Assembly: GCA_026647385.1 (NCBI GenBank)
Contig: JAPKGY010000114.1
Coordinates: 1 to 7,961 of the forward strand
Length of the DNA: 7,961 nt
Source: Phycisphaerae bacterium
Lineage (GTDB): Bacteria; Planctomycetota; Phycisphaerae; UBA1845; PWPN01
Reading direction: 5' to 3'
In this document: in pieces, positions 1-7,200 of the stretch
Numbering within the stretch: the stretch's first letter is position 1
How the letters are laid out: each line of letters opens with the position of its first letter
Program-made: the position numbers and the translations under genes
The notes under the pieces: model-generated
Told to the model about the DNA's origin: nothing
Database searches by the model: none
The model's input: only the letters and a program-made list of their open reading frames with translations

Positions 1-1414
1 CTACCGCAAGCGCAATCCGCAGAATTTTTTCACCGCCTGCGAGCATCTCATTTCCAAGCACGGGGGTCTTGCCCTCCGTCGCCGCCAGCGCCGCCAGGTC
101 GGCGATGTAGGCTGCGCTGGTCACCGCGTCCTTGTCGCGCACGTAGGTCGCCGGCATGTAGCCGTAGCTTTCCTCGGCGCCGAAGAGGTACGTCTTCGTC
201 GGTTGGCCTGTCCGGGCGAGGGTCTCAAACTCCGATACCCGGGCCCCGATCCACTTGAAGCCGGTCAGCACCTCGATGACCTGGGCTCCGTAGGCCCGGG
301 CGATATCCTTCATCATGTCGCCGGAGACGATCGTCGTGATCAATACCGCGTTGCCGGGAAACCGGCCTCGTCGGGTCAGCGTCTCGCAGATATGGTACGT
401 CAACAGAGCGGCGATCTGGTTGCCGGTCATGAGCACGAACTCGCCGTCAGGCCGGCGCACCGCGATACCCATCCGGTCCGCGTCCGGGTCGGTCGCGATG
501 ACCAGATCCGCCCCCTCGCGCCGGGCCAGTTCGATACCCAGCGTCAGGGCGGCGCCTTCCTCCGGGTTCGGATACTTCACCGTCGGGAACCGCCCGTCCG
601 CCGTCGCCTGCTCGGGTACGACGAGCACCTTCTCGAAACCGCGGCGCTTCAACGCCTCGGGGATCAGCGTCGCACCCGTCCCATGCAACGGCGTATAGAC
701 GATCTTGAGCCGCTTGCCCTGCTCCCGGGAGACGTCCGGCGACAAACAGGATGCGTCGACCTCGCTCAGAAACGCCTCGTCGACGTCCCGGCCTATCGTT
801 TTGATCAGACTCCTCGCGCGAGCGTCGGCCGAGTCCATCACCTTCACGTTGCCGAACCCGCCGACCGCGCGCACCTCGGCGATGATGGCTTCATCGTGCG
901 GCGGAATCACCTGCACGCCGTCGCTCCAATAAACCTTGAAGCCGTTGTATTCCTTGGGATTGTGACTGGCGGTCACGACCGCGCCGGCGGTACACCTCAG
1001 GTGCCGCACGGCGAACGACAGCTCCGGCGTCGGCCGAAGCGCTTCGAACACGTACGCGGTAATGCCGTTGCCCGCCAGGACCTGGGCCGTGCGCTCGGCG
1101 AACACGTCGCTCAGGATCCGGCTGTCGCAGGCGATGGCGACGCCGGCCTTCTTCGCCTCCTCGCCCTGCTTGGCGACGTAGTTCGCCAGACCCTGGGCGG
1201 CCGCCCCGAGCGTGTACACGTTCATTCGGTTCAACCCGGCGCCGATCACGCCGCGCATCCCCCCCGTGCCAAACTCTAAACCCTGGTAGAACCGATCCGT
1301 CAGTTCTTTCTCGTTGCCCGAAGACAACAGATCGCGGATCTCCTTCTTGTCCGCCTCCGCGATCGCCGGATCGTTCAGCCATCCGTCCACCGCCGCCTTG
1401 ATCGCCGCATCCAT
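1..1414 (-). CDS. Phospho-sugar mutase (phosphoglucomutase/phosphomannomutase family), 3' end outside window
   Basis: This cytoplasmic alpha-D-phosphohexomutase should interconvert hexose 6-phosphate and 1-phosphate, most likely glucose, feeding nucleotide-sugar synthesis. I translated 471 codons from the ATG at 1414-1412 with no stop before the window edge. Visible family motifs are the phosphoserine loop TASHNP (Ser150), the metal-binding loop DPDADR (Asp309, Asp311, Asp313), the sugar-recognition loop GAEESYGY (412-419) and the phosphate-binding RDKDAV (426-431). The opening, with FGTGGMRG at 48-55, is typical of the long PgcA/PGM2-like branch of about 570-600 residues, so roughly 100 or more C-terminal residues lie beyond the edge. 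The start is supported by GAGGAAGG four bases upstream. Family membership is secure; glucose versus mannose specificity cannot be read. Oddity: after GKT (448-450) the expected L-x3-L-x2-Y-x2-YG pattern is missing, and third-position G/C falls to 10 of 21 codons, against 25 of 26 just before. Confidence 0.93.
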   Translation of the reverse strand, partial: MDAAIKAAVDGWLNDPAIAEADKKEIRDLLSSGNEKELTDRFYQGLEFGTGGMRGVIGAGLNRMNVYTLGAAAQGLANYVAKQGEEAKKAGVAIACDSRILSDVFAERTAQVLAGNGITAYVFEALRPTPELSFAVRHLRCTAGAVVTASHNPKEYNGFKVYWSDGVQVIPPHDEAIIAEVRAVGGFGNVKVMDSADARARSLIKTIGRDVDEAFLSEVDASCLSPDVSREQGKRLKIVYTPLHGTGATLIPEALKRRGFEKVLVVPEQATADGRFPTVKYPNPEEGAALTLGIELARREGADLVIATDPDADRMGIAVRRPDGEFVLMTGNQIAALLTYHICETLTRRGRFPGNAVLITTIVSGDMMKDIARAYGAQVIEVLTGFKWIGARVSEFETLARTGQPTKTYLFGAEESYGYMPATYVRDKDAVTSAAYIADLAALAATEGKTPVLGNEMLAGGEKILRIALAV

Positions 1415-1418
1415 ACGT

Positions 1419-1426
1419 CCTTCCTC
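1419..1426 (-). promoter_or_regulatory. Shine-Dalgarno site of the phospho-sugar mutase gene
   Basis: On the minus strand GAGGAAGG lies four bases before the ATG at 1414-1412. It fixes the start, which agrees with the N-terminal length normal for this family. Confidence 0.6.
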
Positions 1427-1472
1427 GCGTTCAGGACCCCTCTTCCCCCAAGCTCGCGGTCCCCTTGCTCGA

Positions 1473-1478
1473 ATTCTA
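1473..1478 (-). promoter_or_regulatory. Possible -10 element for the mutase gene
   Basis: On the minus strand TAGAAT (one mismatch to TATAAT) lies about 58 bases before the mutase start, in one of the few AT-rich spots of the gap. No convincing -35 hexamer is seen 16-18 bases upstream; the best is a TTCCCG-like stretch. If real, it would let the mutase be transcribed independently of the decarboxylase gene. Confidence 0.25.
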
Positions 1479-1536
1479 ACGCCCGTCCCCGAAGGCGGGA
1501 AGCTTCGCGGAGTGGAACAAGACCGGCGCGTCAAGA

Positions 1537-1603
1537 ACCGCGAAAGACGCGAAAAAGAACCCAGGCCGGCACCGTCTACCGCGTACTTTGCGTGTTTCAC
1601 GGT
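1537..1603. repeat. Imperfect 17-bp inverted repeat (ACCGCGAAAGACGCGAA type)
   Basis: The left arm at 1537-1553 and the reverse complement of the right arm at 1587-1603 agree at 14 of 17 positions, separated by 33 bases. The arms consist of CGCGAAA-like units, unlike the surrounding sequence. I recall similar 'CGCGAAAGACGCGAAA' intergenic sequences in environmental bacterial genomes, but this was not searched. It lies between the decarboxylase and mutase genes and could be a transcript-processing or partial termination structure, or a small dispersed repeat. Confidence 0.5.
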
Positions 1604-1649
1604 GCGAATCCTTCCCTGGCTGCATCAGGCTCCTGCCCCTCAGCCCTCG

Positions 1650-1688
1650 TGATCCGTCGGCGTGCCGTAACTCTAAAGAGCCGGATCA
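1650..1688. repeat. Inverted repeat downstream of the UDP-xylose synthase gene
   Basis: TGATCCG at 1650-1656 and CGGATCA at 1682-1688 form a perfect 7-bp stem around 25 bases. The enclosed bases contain the short hairpin CGGC-GT-GCCG (1658-1667) and CTCT-AA-AGAG (1671-1680). It begins 80 bases past the decarboxylase stop codon in the sense of transcription. There is no T-run on the minus strand, so an intrinsic terminator is possible but not shown. Confidence 0.35.
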
Positions 1689-1767
1689 GCCCGTGTGAGC
1701 AGATAAGATGGAGATACCGGAGGCCCGAGCAAGCCGTCATTCCCATCGGCGTGCGTCGCGGTGGTGA

Positions 1768-2727
1768 TCAGGTCTCTTGAATGCCCAGTTCCTTGCGGAA
1801 GAATCCAATCGTCTCGCGCACACCGTCTTCCAGCGCAACCTTGGGTTCGTAGCCCAGCAGCTTGCGGGCTCGGGTCAGGTCGGGGCGTCGCCGGGCGGGA
1901 TCGTCCGGCGGCAATGGCTTGTGCTCGATCTTCAGCCGCCGGCCGAGCAGCTTCTCGATCGTCCGGACCAGCTCCAGCATGGAGACCTCGCGATCGTTGC
2001 CGAGGTTCACCGGTTCGACCGTATCGCTCCGCATGAGCCGGATCAGGCCGTCCACCAGGTCGCTCACGTAACAGAAGCTCCGGGTCTGCTCACCCTCACC
2101 GTACACGGTCACGGGCTCGTTGCGCAGGCCCTGGCAAATGAAGTTACTCATGACCCGGCCGTCGTTCACCGCCATGTTCGGCCCGTACGTGTTGAAGATT
2201 CTCGCGATCCGGATCGCCAGCTTGTGCTGACGGTGATAGTCCATCATCAAGGCCTCAGCCACCCGCTTGCCCTCGTCGTAACAACTGCGCACGCCGATCG
2301 GGTTCACATGCCCCCAATAGGTCTCCGGTTGAGGATGAACCTGAGGGTCGCCGTAGACCTCCGACGTGCTGGCCTGCAGGATCCGGGCCTTGACCCGCTT
2401 CGCCAGGCCGAGCATGTGATACATCCCCAGCACGTTGGTCTTGATCGTCTTGACCGGGTTGTACTGATAGTGAACCGGGCTGGCAGGACAGGCCAGGTGA
2501 TAGATCTGGTCGACCTCCAGCGTGATCGGCTCGGTCACGTCGTGACGCACGAACTCGAACCGCCCGCTCAACACGAGGTCCTGGTACCGCCGGCCGAAGT
2601 TCTCCATCCGCCCGGTAAAGAAATTGTCGAGGCAGATGACGTGGTGCCCTTCGTCAAACAACCGCAGGCACAGATGCGACCCGATGAAACCCGCCCCGCC
2701 GGTTACCAGCACGGTTTGTTTGCCCAT
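1768..2727 (-). CDS. UDP-glucuronate decarboxylase (UDP-xylose synthase), extended SDR family
   Basis: The predicted reaction is NAD-dependent oxidation and decarboxylation of UDP-glucuronate to UDP-xylose, a cytosolic step supplying xylose for exopolysaccharide, O-antigen or glycan synthesis. The 319-residue protein has the Rossmann motif GGAGFIGSHL (10-19), Asp34 at the end of the second strand for NAD ribose binding, and the HLACPASPVHYQ segment (77-88) diagnostic of this subfamily. It also has STSEVYG (120-126, with Glu123), the catalytic pair Tyr150-x3-Lys154, NTYGP (179-183), and RRRPDLTRAR (279-288) near the C-terminus. Length and architecture match soluble bacterial enzymes; there is no membrane anchor. 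The ATG has GGAG seven bases upstream. The phospho-sugar mutase gene follows on the same strand after 353 bases, giving an early and a late step of UDP-sugar supply. A related dTDP-glucose dehydratase or UDP-glucose epimerase is less likely because of the ACPASP segment. Confidence 0.95.
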   Translation of the reverse strand: MGKQTVLVTGGAGFIGSHLCLRLFDEGHHVICLDNFFTGRMENFGRRYQDLVLSGRFEFVRHDVTEPITLEVDQIYHLACPASPVHYQYNPVKTIKTNVLGMYHMLGLAKRVKARILQASTSEVYGDPQVHPQPETYWGHVNPIGVRSCYDEGKRVAEALMMDYHRQHKLAIRIARIFNTYGPNMAVNDGRVMSNFICQGLRNEPVTVYGEGEQTRSFCYVSDLVDGLIRLMRSDTVEPVNLGNDREVSMLELVRTIEKLLGRRLKIEHKPLPPDDPARRRPDLTRARKLLGYEPKVALEDGVRETIGFFRKELGIQET

Positions 2728-2734
2728 GGTGGAA

Positions 2735-2738
2735 CTCC
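2735..2738 (-). promoter_or_regulatory. Shine-Dalgarno site of the UDP-xylose synthase gene
   Basis: Minus-strand GGAG stands seven bases before the ATG at 2727-2725, a standard spacing. The Rossmann motif then begins at residue 10, the usual position, so this start is well supported. Confidence 0.6.
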
Positions 2739-2842
2739 GTCCATGCCCGCGCGCGTTCGCCCCCGCGCGAACCCTTCCTCGAATCCCCGGCCCTCGGTGC
2801 GGGCCGAATTCACAAAGCTGTTATCGGCCCGACGGCGGGCCC

Positions 2843-2907
2843 GGCTTCTGTAAGAGGGGGTGCGAGAAGCCCGACAGCCCGGGACCGGCCCCCTCGCTCC
2901 GGGCTTC
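2843..2907. repeat. Competing inverted repeats sharing GAAGCCCG
   Basis: The central segment AGAAGCCCG (2865-2873) can pair with GGCTTCT upstream (2843-2849, 7 bp) or with CGGGCTTC downstream (2900-2907, 8 bp). The two pairings exclude each other. The downstream stem can extend with GGGTG (2858-2862) against CACCC (2913-2917). In such GC-rich DNA chance stems are common, so a role is unproven. Confidence 0.35.
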
Positions 2908-3086
2908 CCCCACACCCGCCACGCTGTGCGAACCGCCCTTATCGGACGCATGCCAAAACCTGCCGCCCGCCGTCGCTCGGCACCGGGCAGCGTATCGTAT
3001 AGTTGGCGTGAGGTCGAGCAGGAACGCGTCACGGCACATCCGGTGTCGGCGCCCCGCCTGCCTCCATTGCATCGGACGGGGGGATC

Positions 3087-3815
3087 GTGCGGCTTCTCAA
3101 GACCGTTTTCCATATCCATACCGACTACTCCGACGATAGCGACAACTCCGTCGAGCACCTGCTCGAAGCCGCCGAGCGCGGAGGCGTGGACGTGCTGGCC
3201 GTCACCGACCACGACACCATCCAAGGCGCGCTCGCGCTGGCTTCGCTGGCCCCGCCTGGTCTTAAGGTCATCGTCGGTCAGGAAGTGTCCACCGCTGAAG
3301 GCCACCTCATCGGCCTGTTTCTCCGCGAGCCGATCCCGCCGGGCAGGTCCGCCCGGACCACCGCCCTCGACGTCCGCCGCCAGGGCGGGCTCGTCGTCGT
3401 GCCTCATCCGTTCAACACGATCTTCGGGTGCAGCCTGCGCGGAGCGGTTTACGACCTCGTCGATCTGATCGACATCGTGGAGACCTCCAACGCCCAGAAC
3501 GTTTTCTCCTACCCCAACCGGCGAGCAGCCGTGTTCGCCGCCGCCCACGCCCTGCCCGCGCTCGTCGGCTCGGACACGCACCACCGCGACAGCCTCTGCT
3601 CATGCTACCAGTTGCTGCCGCGGTTCGATGGGCCGGCCTCTTTTCTCGACTCCGTGCGCCGCGCGCTGCTCGTGCCCGGCCGCCACCCCTTACGCTACTT
3701 CCTCCGCGCCGCCGAGGTCGTCCTCCGTCCGCGTCTCGGCCTGCCCCTGCCTCAAAGCCTCGGCCGAAACTGCACGGTTTCCCGCCGGCCGGCTTCGCCC
3801 GAGCCCGCGGCTTGA
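3087..3815 (+). CDS. PHP-domain metal-dependent phosphoesterase
   Basis: This 242-residue cytosolic protein belongs to the PHP (polymerase and histidinol phosphatase) superfamily, whose members hydrolyse phosphoester bonds with two or three bound metals. The expected metal ligands are visible in order: HIH (His9, His11), the TDHD loop (Asp41, His42), Glu66 in GQEVST, His73 in GHLIG, His107 in PHPF, Glu132 in VETSN, and Asp163/His165 in GSDTHH. This is the complete set for a small stand-alone PHP protein, comparable to the TrpH/YciV group (nucleotide phosphatases and 5'-3' exoribonucleases). The substrate cannot be read from sequence. The start is GTG, preceded by a G-rich stretch (3074-3084) that is only a weak Shine-Dalgarno; the HxH at residue 9 supports this start. 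The last 30 or so residues are basic and Pro-rich and probably lie outside the fold. It is divergent from the UDP-xylose synthase gene and 450 bases before the next plus-strand gene, so an operon is doubtful. Confidence 0.88.
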   Translation: MRLLKTVFHIHTDYSDDSDNSVEHLLEAAERGGVDVLAVTDHDTIQGALALASLAPPGLKVIVGQEVSTAEGHLIGLFLREPIPPGRSARTTALDVRRQGGLVVVPHPFNTIFGCSLRGAVYDLVDLIDIVETSNAQNVFSYPNRRAAVFAAAHALPALVGSDTHHRDSLCSCYQLLPRFDGPASFLDSVRRALLVPGRHPLRYFLRAAEVVLRPRLGLPLPQSLGRNCTVSRRPASPEPAA

Positions 3816-3981
3816 CCGGGGCACACACCGCAGGAAACACCCTCGCGGGGTAAGCCGGGCCCTGGTCTCGTGTTGTTCCGCCGCGATTGCGCGTTTAGCA
3901 TGACGCGGGGTGCCACGCCCGCCGGGTACCGCTGGTTCGTGACCGCGGCAGCGCACCCATTTCTGAGCCCGGAGCAGCCTG

Positions 3982-4045
3982 GTCGCCTCGCCACGGCGAG
4001 CAGGCGCGGCGACGAAGCGACGGGTCAGGCCCGCAACCGCGGGCC
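3982..4045. repeat. Cluster of two GC-rich hairpins
   Basis: First, CTCGCC (3987-3992) and GGCGAG (3995-4000) form a tight 6-bp stem, bracketed by GTCGC (3982-3986) and GCGAC (4009-4013). Second, GGCCCGC (4028-4034) and GCGGGCC (4039-4045) form a perfect 7-bp stem with an AACC loop. The cluster lies about 170-230 bases past the PHP stop and about 220 bases before the next start. It could limit transcription between the genes, but it has no following T-run. Confidence 0.4.
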
Positions 4046-4253
4046 GCATCCGCAGGCCGCCCTCTGGATCATGCGGTCGTCTGACAACCTGGCCCCGCCC
4101 TGCCGCGTGCGGCTCTGACAGCCGCTCGAAACCGTCAGGTTCCCGGCGGCCGCAGCGGCGTTGTGCGGGGCGCGTTGTCGGAGTCACGTGGAACCGACGG
4201 GCTCAGGTCGATCCATCGCCACAAGGTCACGGCACGATGATCCAACGACTCTC

Positions 4254-4257
4254 GGAG
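4254..4257 (+). promoter_or_regulatory. Shine-Dalgarno site deciding the start of the large secreted protein
   Basis: GGAG lies eight bases before the ATG at 4266. It favours 4266 over the in-frame ATG at 4161 and places the signal peptide at the very N-terminus. A second in-frame ATG at 4272 is less well spaced. Confidence 0.6.
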
Positions 4258-4265
4258 TGAATTCA

Positions 4266-7200
4266 ATGAGGATGCTCAAACAAGGATCGCGGTTGGAGGT
4301 GGGGCTTGCGAGTCTTTCATTGGCCCTGTTCCTGGCCGGCGAAAACCGCACCGCGTACGCGACCGAGACCGCCGCCGTCGCCGGCCAGCCATTGGATGCC
4401 GCACCCTGCGGATTCGTCGAGGCAGACCCCCAATCCTACGGCATCCGATGGGGTGAGCCGAGAAAGATCCGCCGCGTCGTCGTCGAGTTCGCCGAGGACG
4501 CCCAACTTCCCGAACCGGACAAGGTCCGTCTTCAGTACTGGCGTGGATCGTGGGACGGCAAACCGGATCCGATCCTGGCCGAGCACGGTGCCGGCCGAGT
4601 CGGCTGGGCGCAGATGGATGACTGGACCAATGGCCGATGGAGGGAGGCGGACACCTGGGTCCACGCCGACGGCAAACGATGGACTTTCACGTTCGCGCCC
4701 ACCGGCGCCGGGGAATTCGAGAACCTCCGCCACCTGGGCGTGGCCTATCGAAAAACGCTGAAGATACGCATTGTCACCGACGAAACCCTGCCCAGGCCCG
4801 TCCGCTTCCAGACCTTCACCGACGCCGTGTATCACCCCCTCACCGTTCGCATCCTCTGGGGCCCGCCGGCCGAGCCGCGAATCAAAATCGCCGGCGACGA
4901 CGGTGGCTCGATCGAAGTCTACAACGGCGCCGTCACCGCACTCCGCCCGATCCGCGGCGGCCAGGCGAGCGCAACCGAAAATCATCTCTGGACGCTGCCC
5001 GCCGCTGCGGAAGGCGGCGTCGAAGCCGATCTGATGATGGCCGTCGATCCGATCAGCCCCCGCTACGACCGGACGATCGTGACGGTTCGATCGAAATACC
5101 GCCCCTTCTCATTCGCGCCCGACGAGATCGCCGGCGGCGAACGCATCCTGGTCGACGACCTCGGCACGCTGGTGGTTCGCGGCGACGACCCGATCACGCT
5201 CGCGGGCCTGCGCGAGGCCCGCAAGGAATTCCCCGGCAGGACGGTCTACGATCGCGTCTTCGACGAGCCCGAGCAGACGTTGGCACGGGCCTGGAACGAC
5301 ATGCCCCTCAAGAGGCCGCTCTATTTCATCCACGGACTGCCGGGTAACCGTAACGCCCTGCAGCAACTGCCGAACGGAGACGTCAGCATCGCGTCCGTTC
5401 CCCGATGGTTCCATCGGCCCAGGAGTCCCAAGGACACCGCCCGGAAACTCTGGGAAGGCAAATGGCTCACTCTGCATTTCGGTTTTCCACCCGATCATCT
5501 CCGCGGCGGCAGGGAACTGCGCGACGGGCATCTGCCGTTGCTGCGGACCTGGTGGCAGGACGGTCCGATCTTCTACGAGCAATGCACGATCCTCGACTCA
5601 CTCGACGGAGATCTGACCGACCCCGCCCTCGACGATCCCACCGTCCTGCTGATGCGCGTCCGGGTGGTCAACACCTCCGCGACGGATAAAGGCACCGCCC
5701 GATTGCACCTGCGATCCGAACAGCCCCACGACGGCACGCTCTTTCATGAAAACGGTCGACTGCTGGCCCGATGGAAGGACCAGCCTCGCGTGCGCTGCGT
5801 GCTCCGGCACGCCGAGCCCGGAACCCTCTCCAACGAAAGCGACGGCGTGCGATGGGCCCTTGCGTTGAGCCCCGGCCAATCCCACGATCTCTACGTGACG
5901 ATCCCCTCGATCACACTGGACAAGGATCACGAGGTGGCGGCGGTTCGCAGCCGCGACTTCGAACGCGACGCGACGCGGATCTGCGATTTCTGGCGCAATC
6001 GGACCGCGCCGAGAACAACAATCACCACACCCGAGCCCTGGATCAACGATTTCTACAAGGCGCATGCCCGGCATCTGCTGATCAATTGTCAGAAGGAGAT
6101 CGGCTCCACCATCCTCCACGCGCACGTGGGGACGGCCGGCTACGGCTCCTACGCGGACGAATCCTGCATGATGATCCGCGACCTGGACCTTCGTGGTTTT
6201 CACGATGAGGCGGAGCGCTGCCTGGAAGCGTTCCTGCACTATCAGGGAACGGTCCCGCTGCCCGGAAACTTCAAGACAAGCGAAGGCGTATTCAACGGCG
6301 CGGGCGGCCATGAGGACGGGGGATACAACAAGAACCACGGCTGGGTGATGTGGAATCTGGCCGACCACTGGTGGATGACCCGCGACCGCGAGTGGATGGA
6401 GCGGGCGGCGCCGAAGATCGTCCAGGCGTGCGAGTGGGTCATTCGCGAGCGCCAGGCGACCATGCGGACCAACCCCGACGGCAGCCGCCCCATCGAATAT
6501 GGATACCTGCCGGCCGGCGCTCTCGAGGACGTCAAGGATTTCTGGTACTGGCTGGCCACGAACGCCTGTACGGTCTGGGGATTCGACGCGCTGTCAGCCG
6601 CTTTGGCCGACTACGGCCATCCGGAAGCCGCCCGGCTTCAACGCGAGGCCGCTGCGTATCACGACGACGTGATGCGGGCAATCGAGGAGTCGCGCATCCG
6701 AACGCCGGTGGTCAAGGTCCGCGACGGCACCTACGTGCCGAAGTATCCCTCGCGACTCTACGAGCGCGGGAGATGCTACGGCTGGCTCCGCGAGACGCTC
6801 GAAGGATCGATCCACCTCCTCATCACCGGCCTGATCAAGCCGGACGCCCCCGAGGCCAAGTGGATCCTCAAGGATTTCGAGGACAACCTCTACATCTCCG
6901 ACGCCTACGGTTACGCCATCCCCGCGTTCGACGCGTTCTGGTTCTCGCGAGGCGGTTTTTCGATGCAGGCGAATCTGCTGGGCGGGCCTCTGCCTTACCT
7001 CTACCGCGACGAGATCGCGCATTACCTGAGAGCCTACTTCAACGGATTCGCCTCGGCGTTCTATCCCGAGATCCGCATGTGCAACGAGCACTCGTTGCCG
7101 GAACTGGGCTACCCCGCCGGCAGCCATCTCAAGACCTCCGATGAGGCCCAGTCGACTTATTGGCTGCGCCTGATGTTCATCCACGAAAACGGCGACGATC

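Larger units (their letters stand above)
2728..3086. other. Divergent intergenic region between UDP-xylose synthase and PHP genes
   Basis: These 359 bases separate two divergently transcribed genes and must contain the promoters of both. I see no clear -35/-10 pair. The best plus-strand -10 candidate is TATAGT (2998-3003), about 83 bases before the PHP start. On the opposite strand the same spot reads TATACGAT, which could serve the decarboxylase gene. The region also contains the inverted repeats described at 2843-2907. No small gene or RNA could be recognised. Confidence 0.5.
3816..4265. other. 450-base intergenic region with GC-rich hairpins
   Basis: I find no supportable gene here. Open frames in this stretch lack family resemblance, and none has a convincing ribosome binding site. 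The centre is rich in inverted repeats (see 3982-4045). An in-frame ATG at 4161 could extend the following gene by 35 residues, but that extension would bury the signal peptide and has no Shine-Dalgarno, so I treat it as untranslated leader. No clear promoter hexamers are seen. Confidence 0.5.

Noticed and set aside
203..1279. A 358-codon plus-strand open frame opposite the phospho-sugar mutase
   Set aside because: It is the codon-aligned reverse of a clear mutase gene. Long antisense frames are expected where third positions are nearly all G/C, and the protein has no family features.
1777..2853. A 358-codon plus-strand open frame opposite the UDP-xylose synthase gene
   Set aside because: It is antisense to a gene with complete catalytic motifs, and its composition (Arg, His, Val, Pro-rich) is that of reversed coding sequence.
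2703..3584. A 293-codon minus-strand open frame across the divergent gap and PHP gene
   Set aside because: Most of it is the reverse of the PHP gene, whose metal ligands are intact on the plus strand. The remainder is intergenic and shows no family motif.
4161..4265. A 35-residue N-terminal extension of the large secreted protein
   Set aside because: No Shine-Dalgarno precedes the ATG at 4161, and the extension would displace the signal peptide. The ATG at 4266 has GGAG eight bases upstream.
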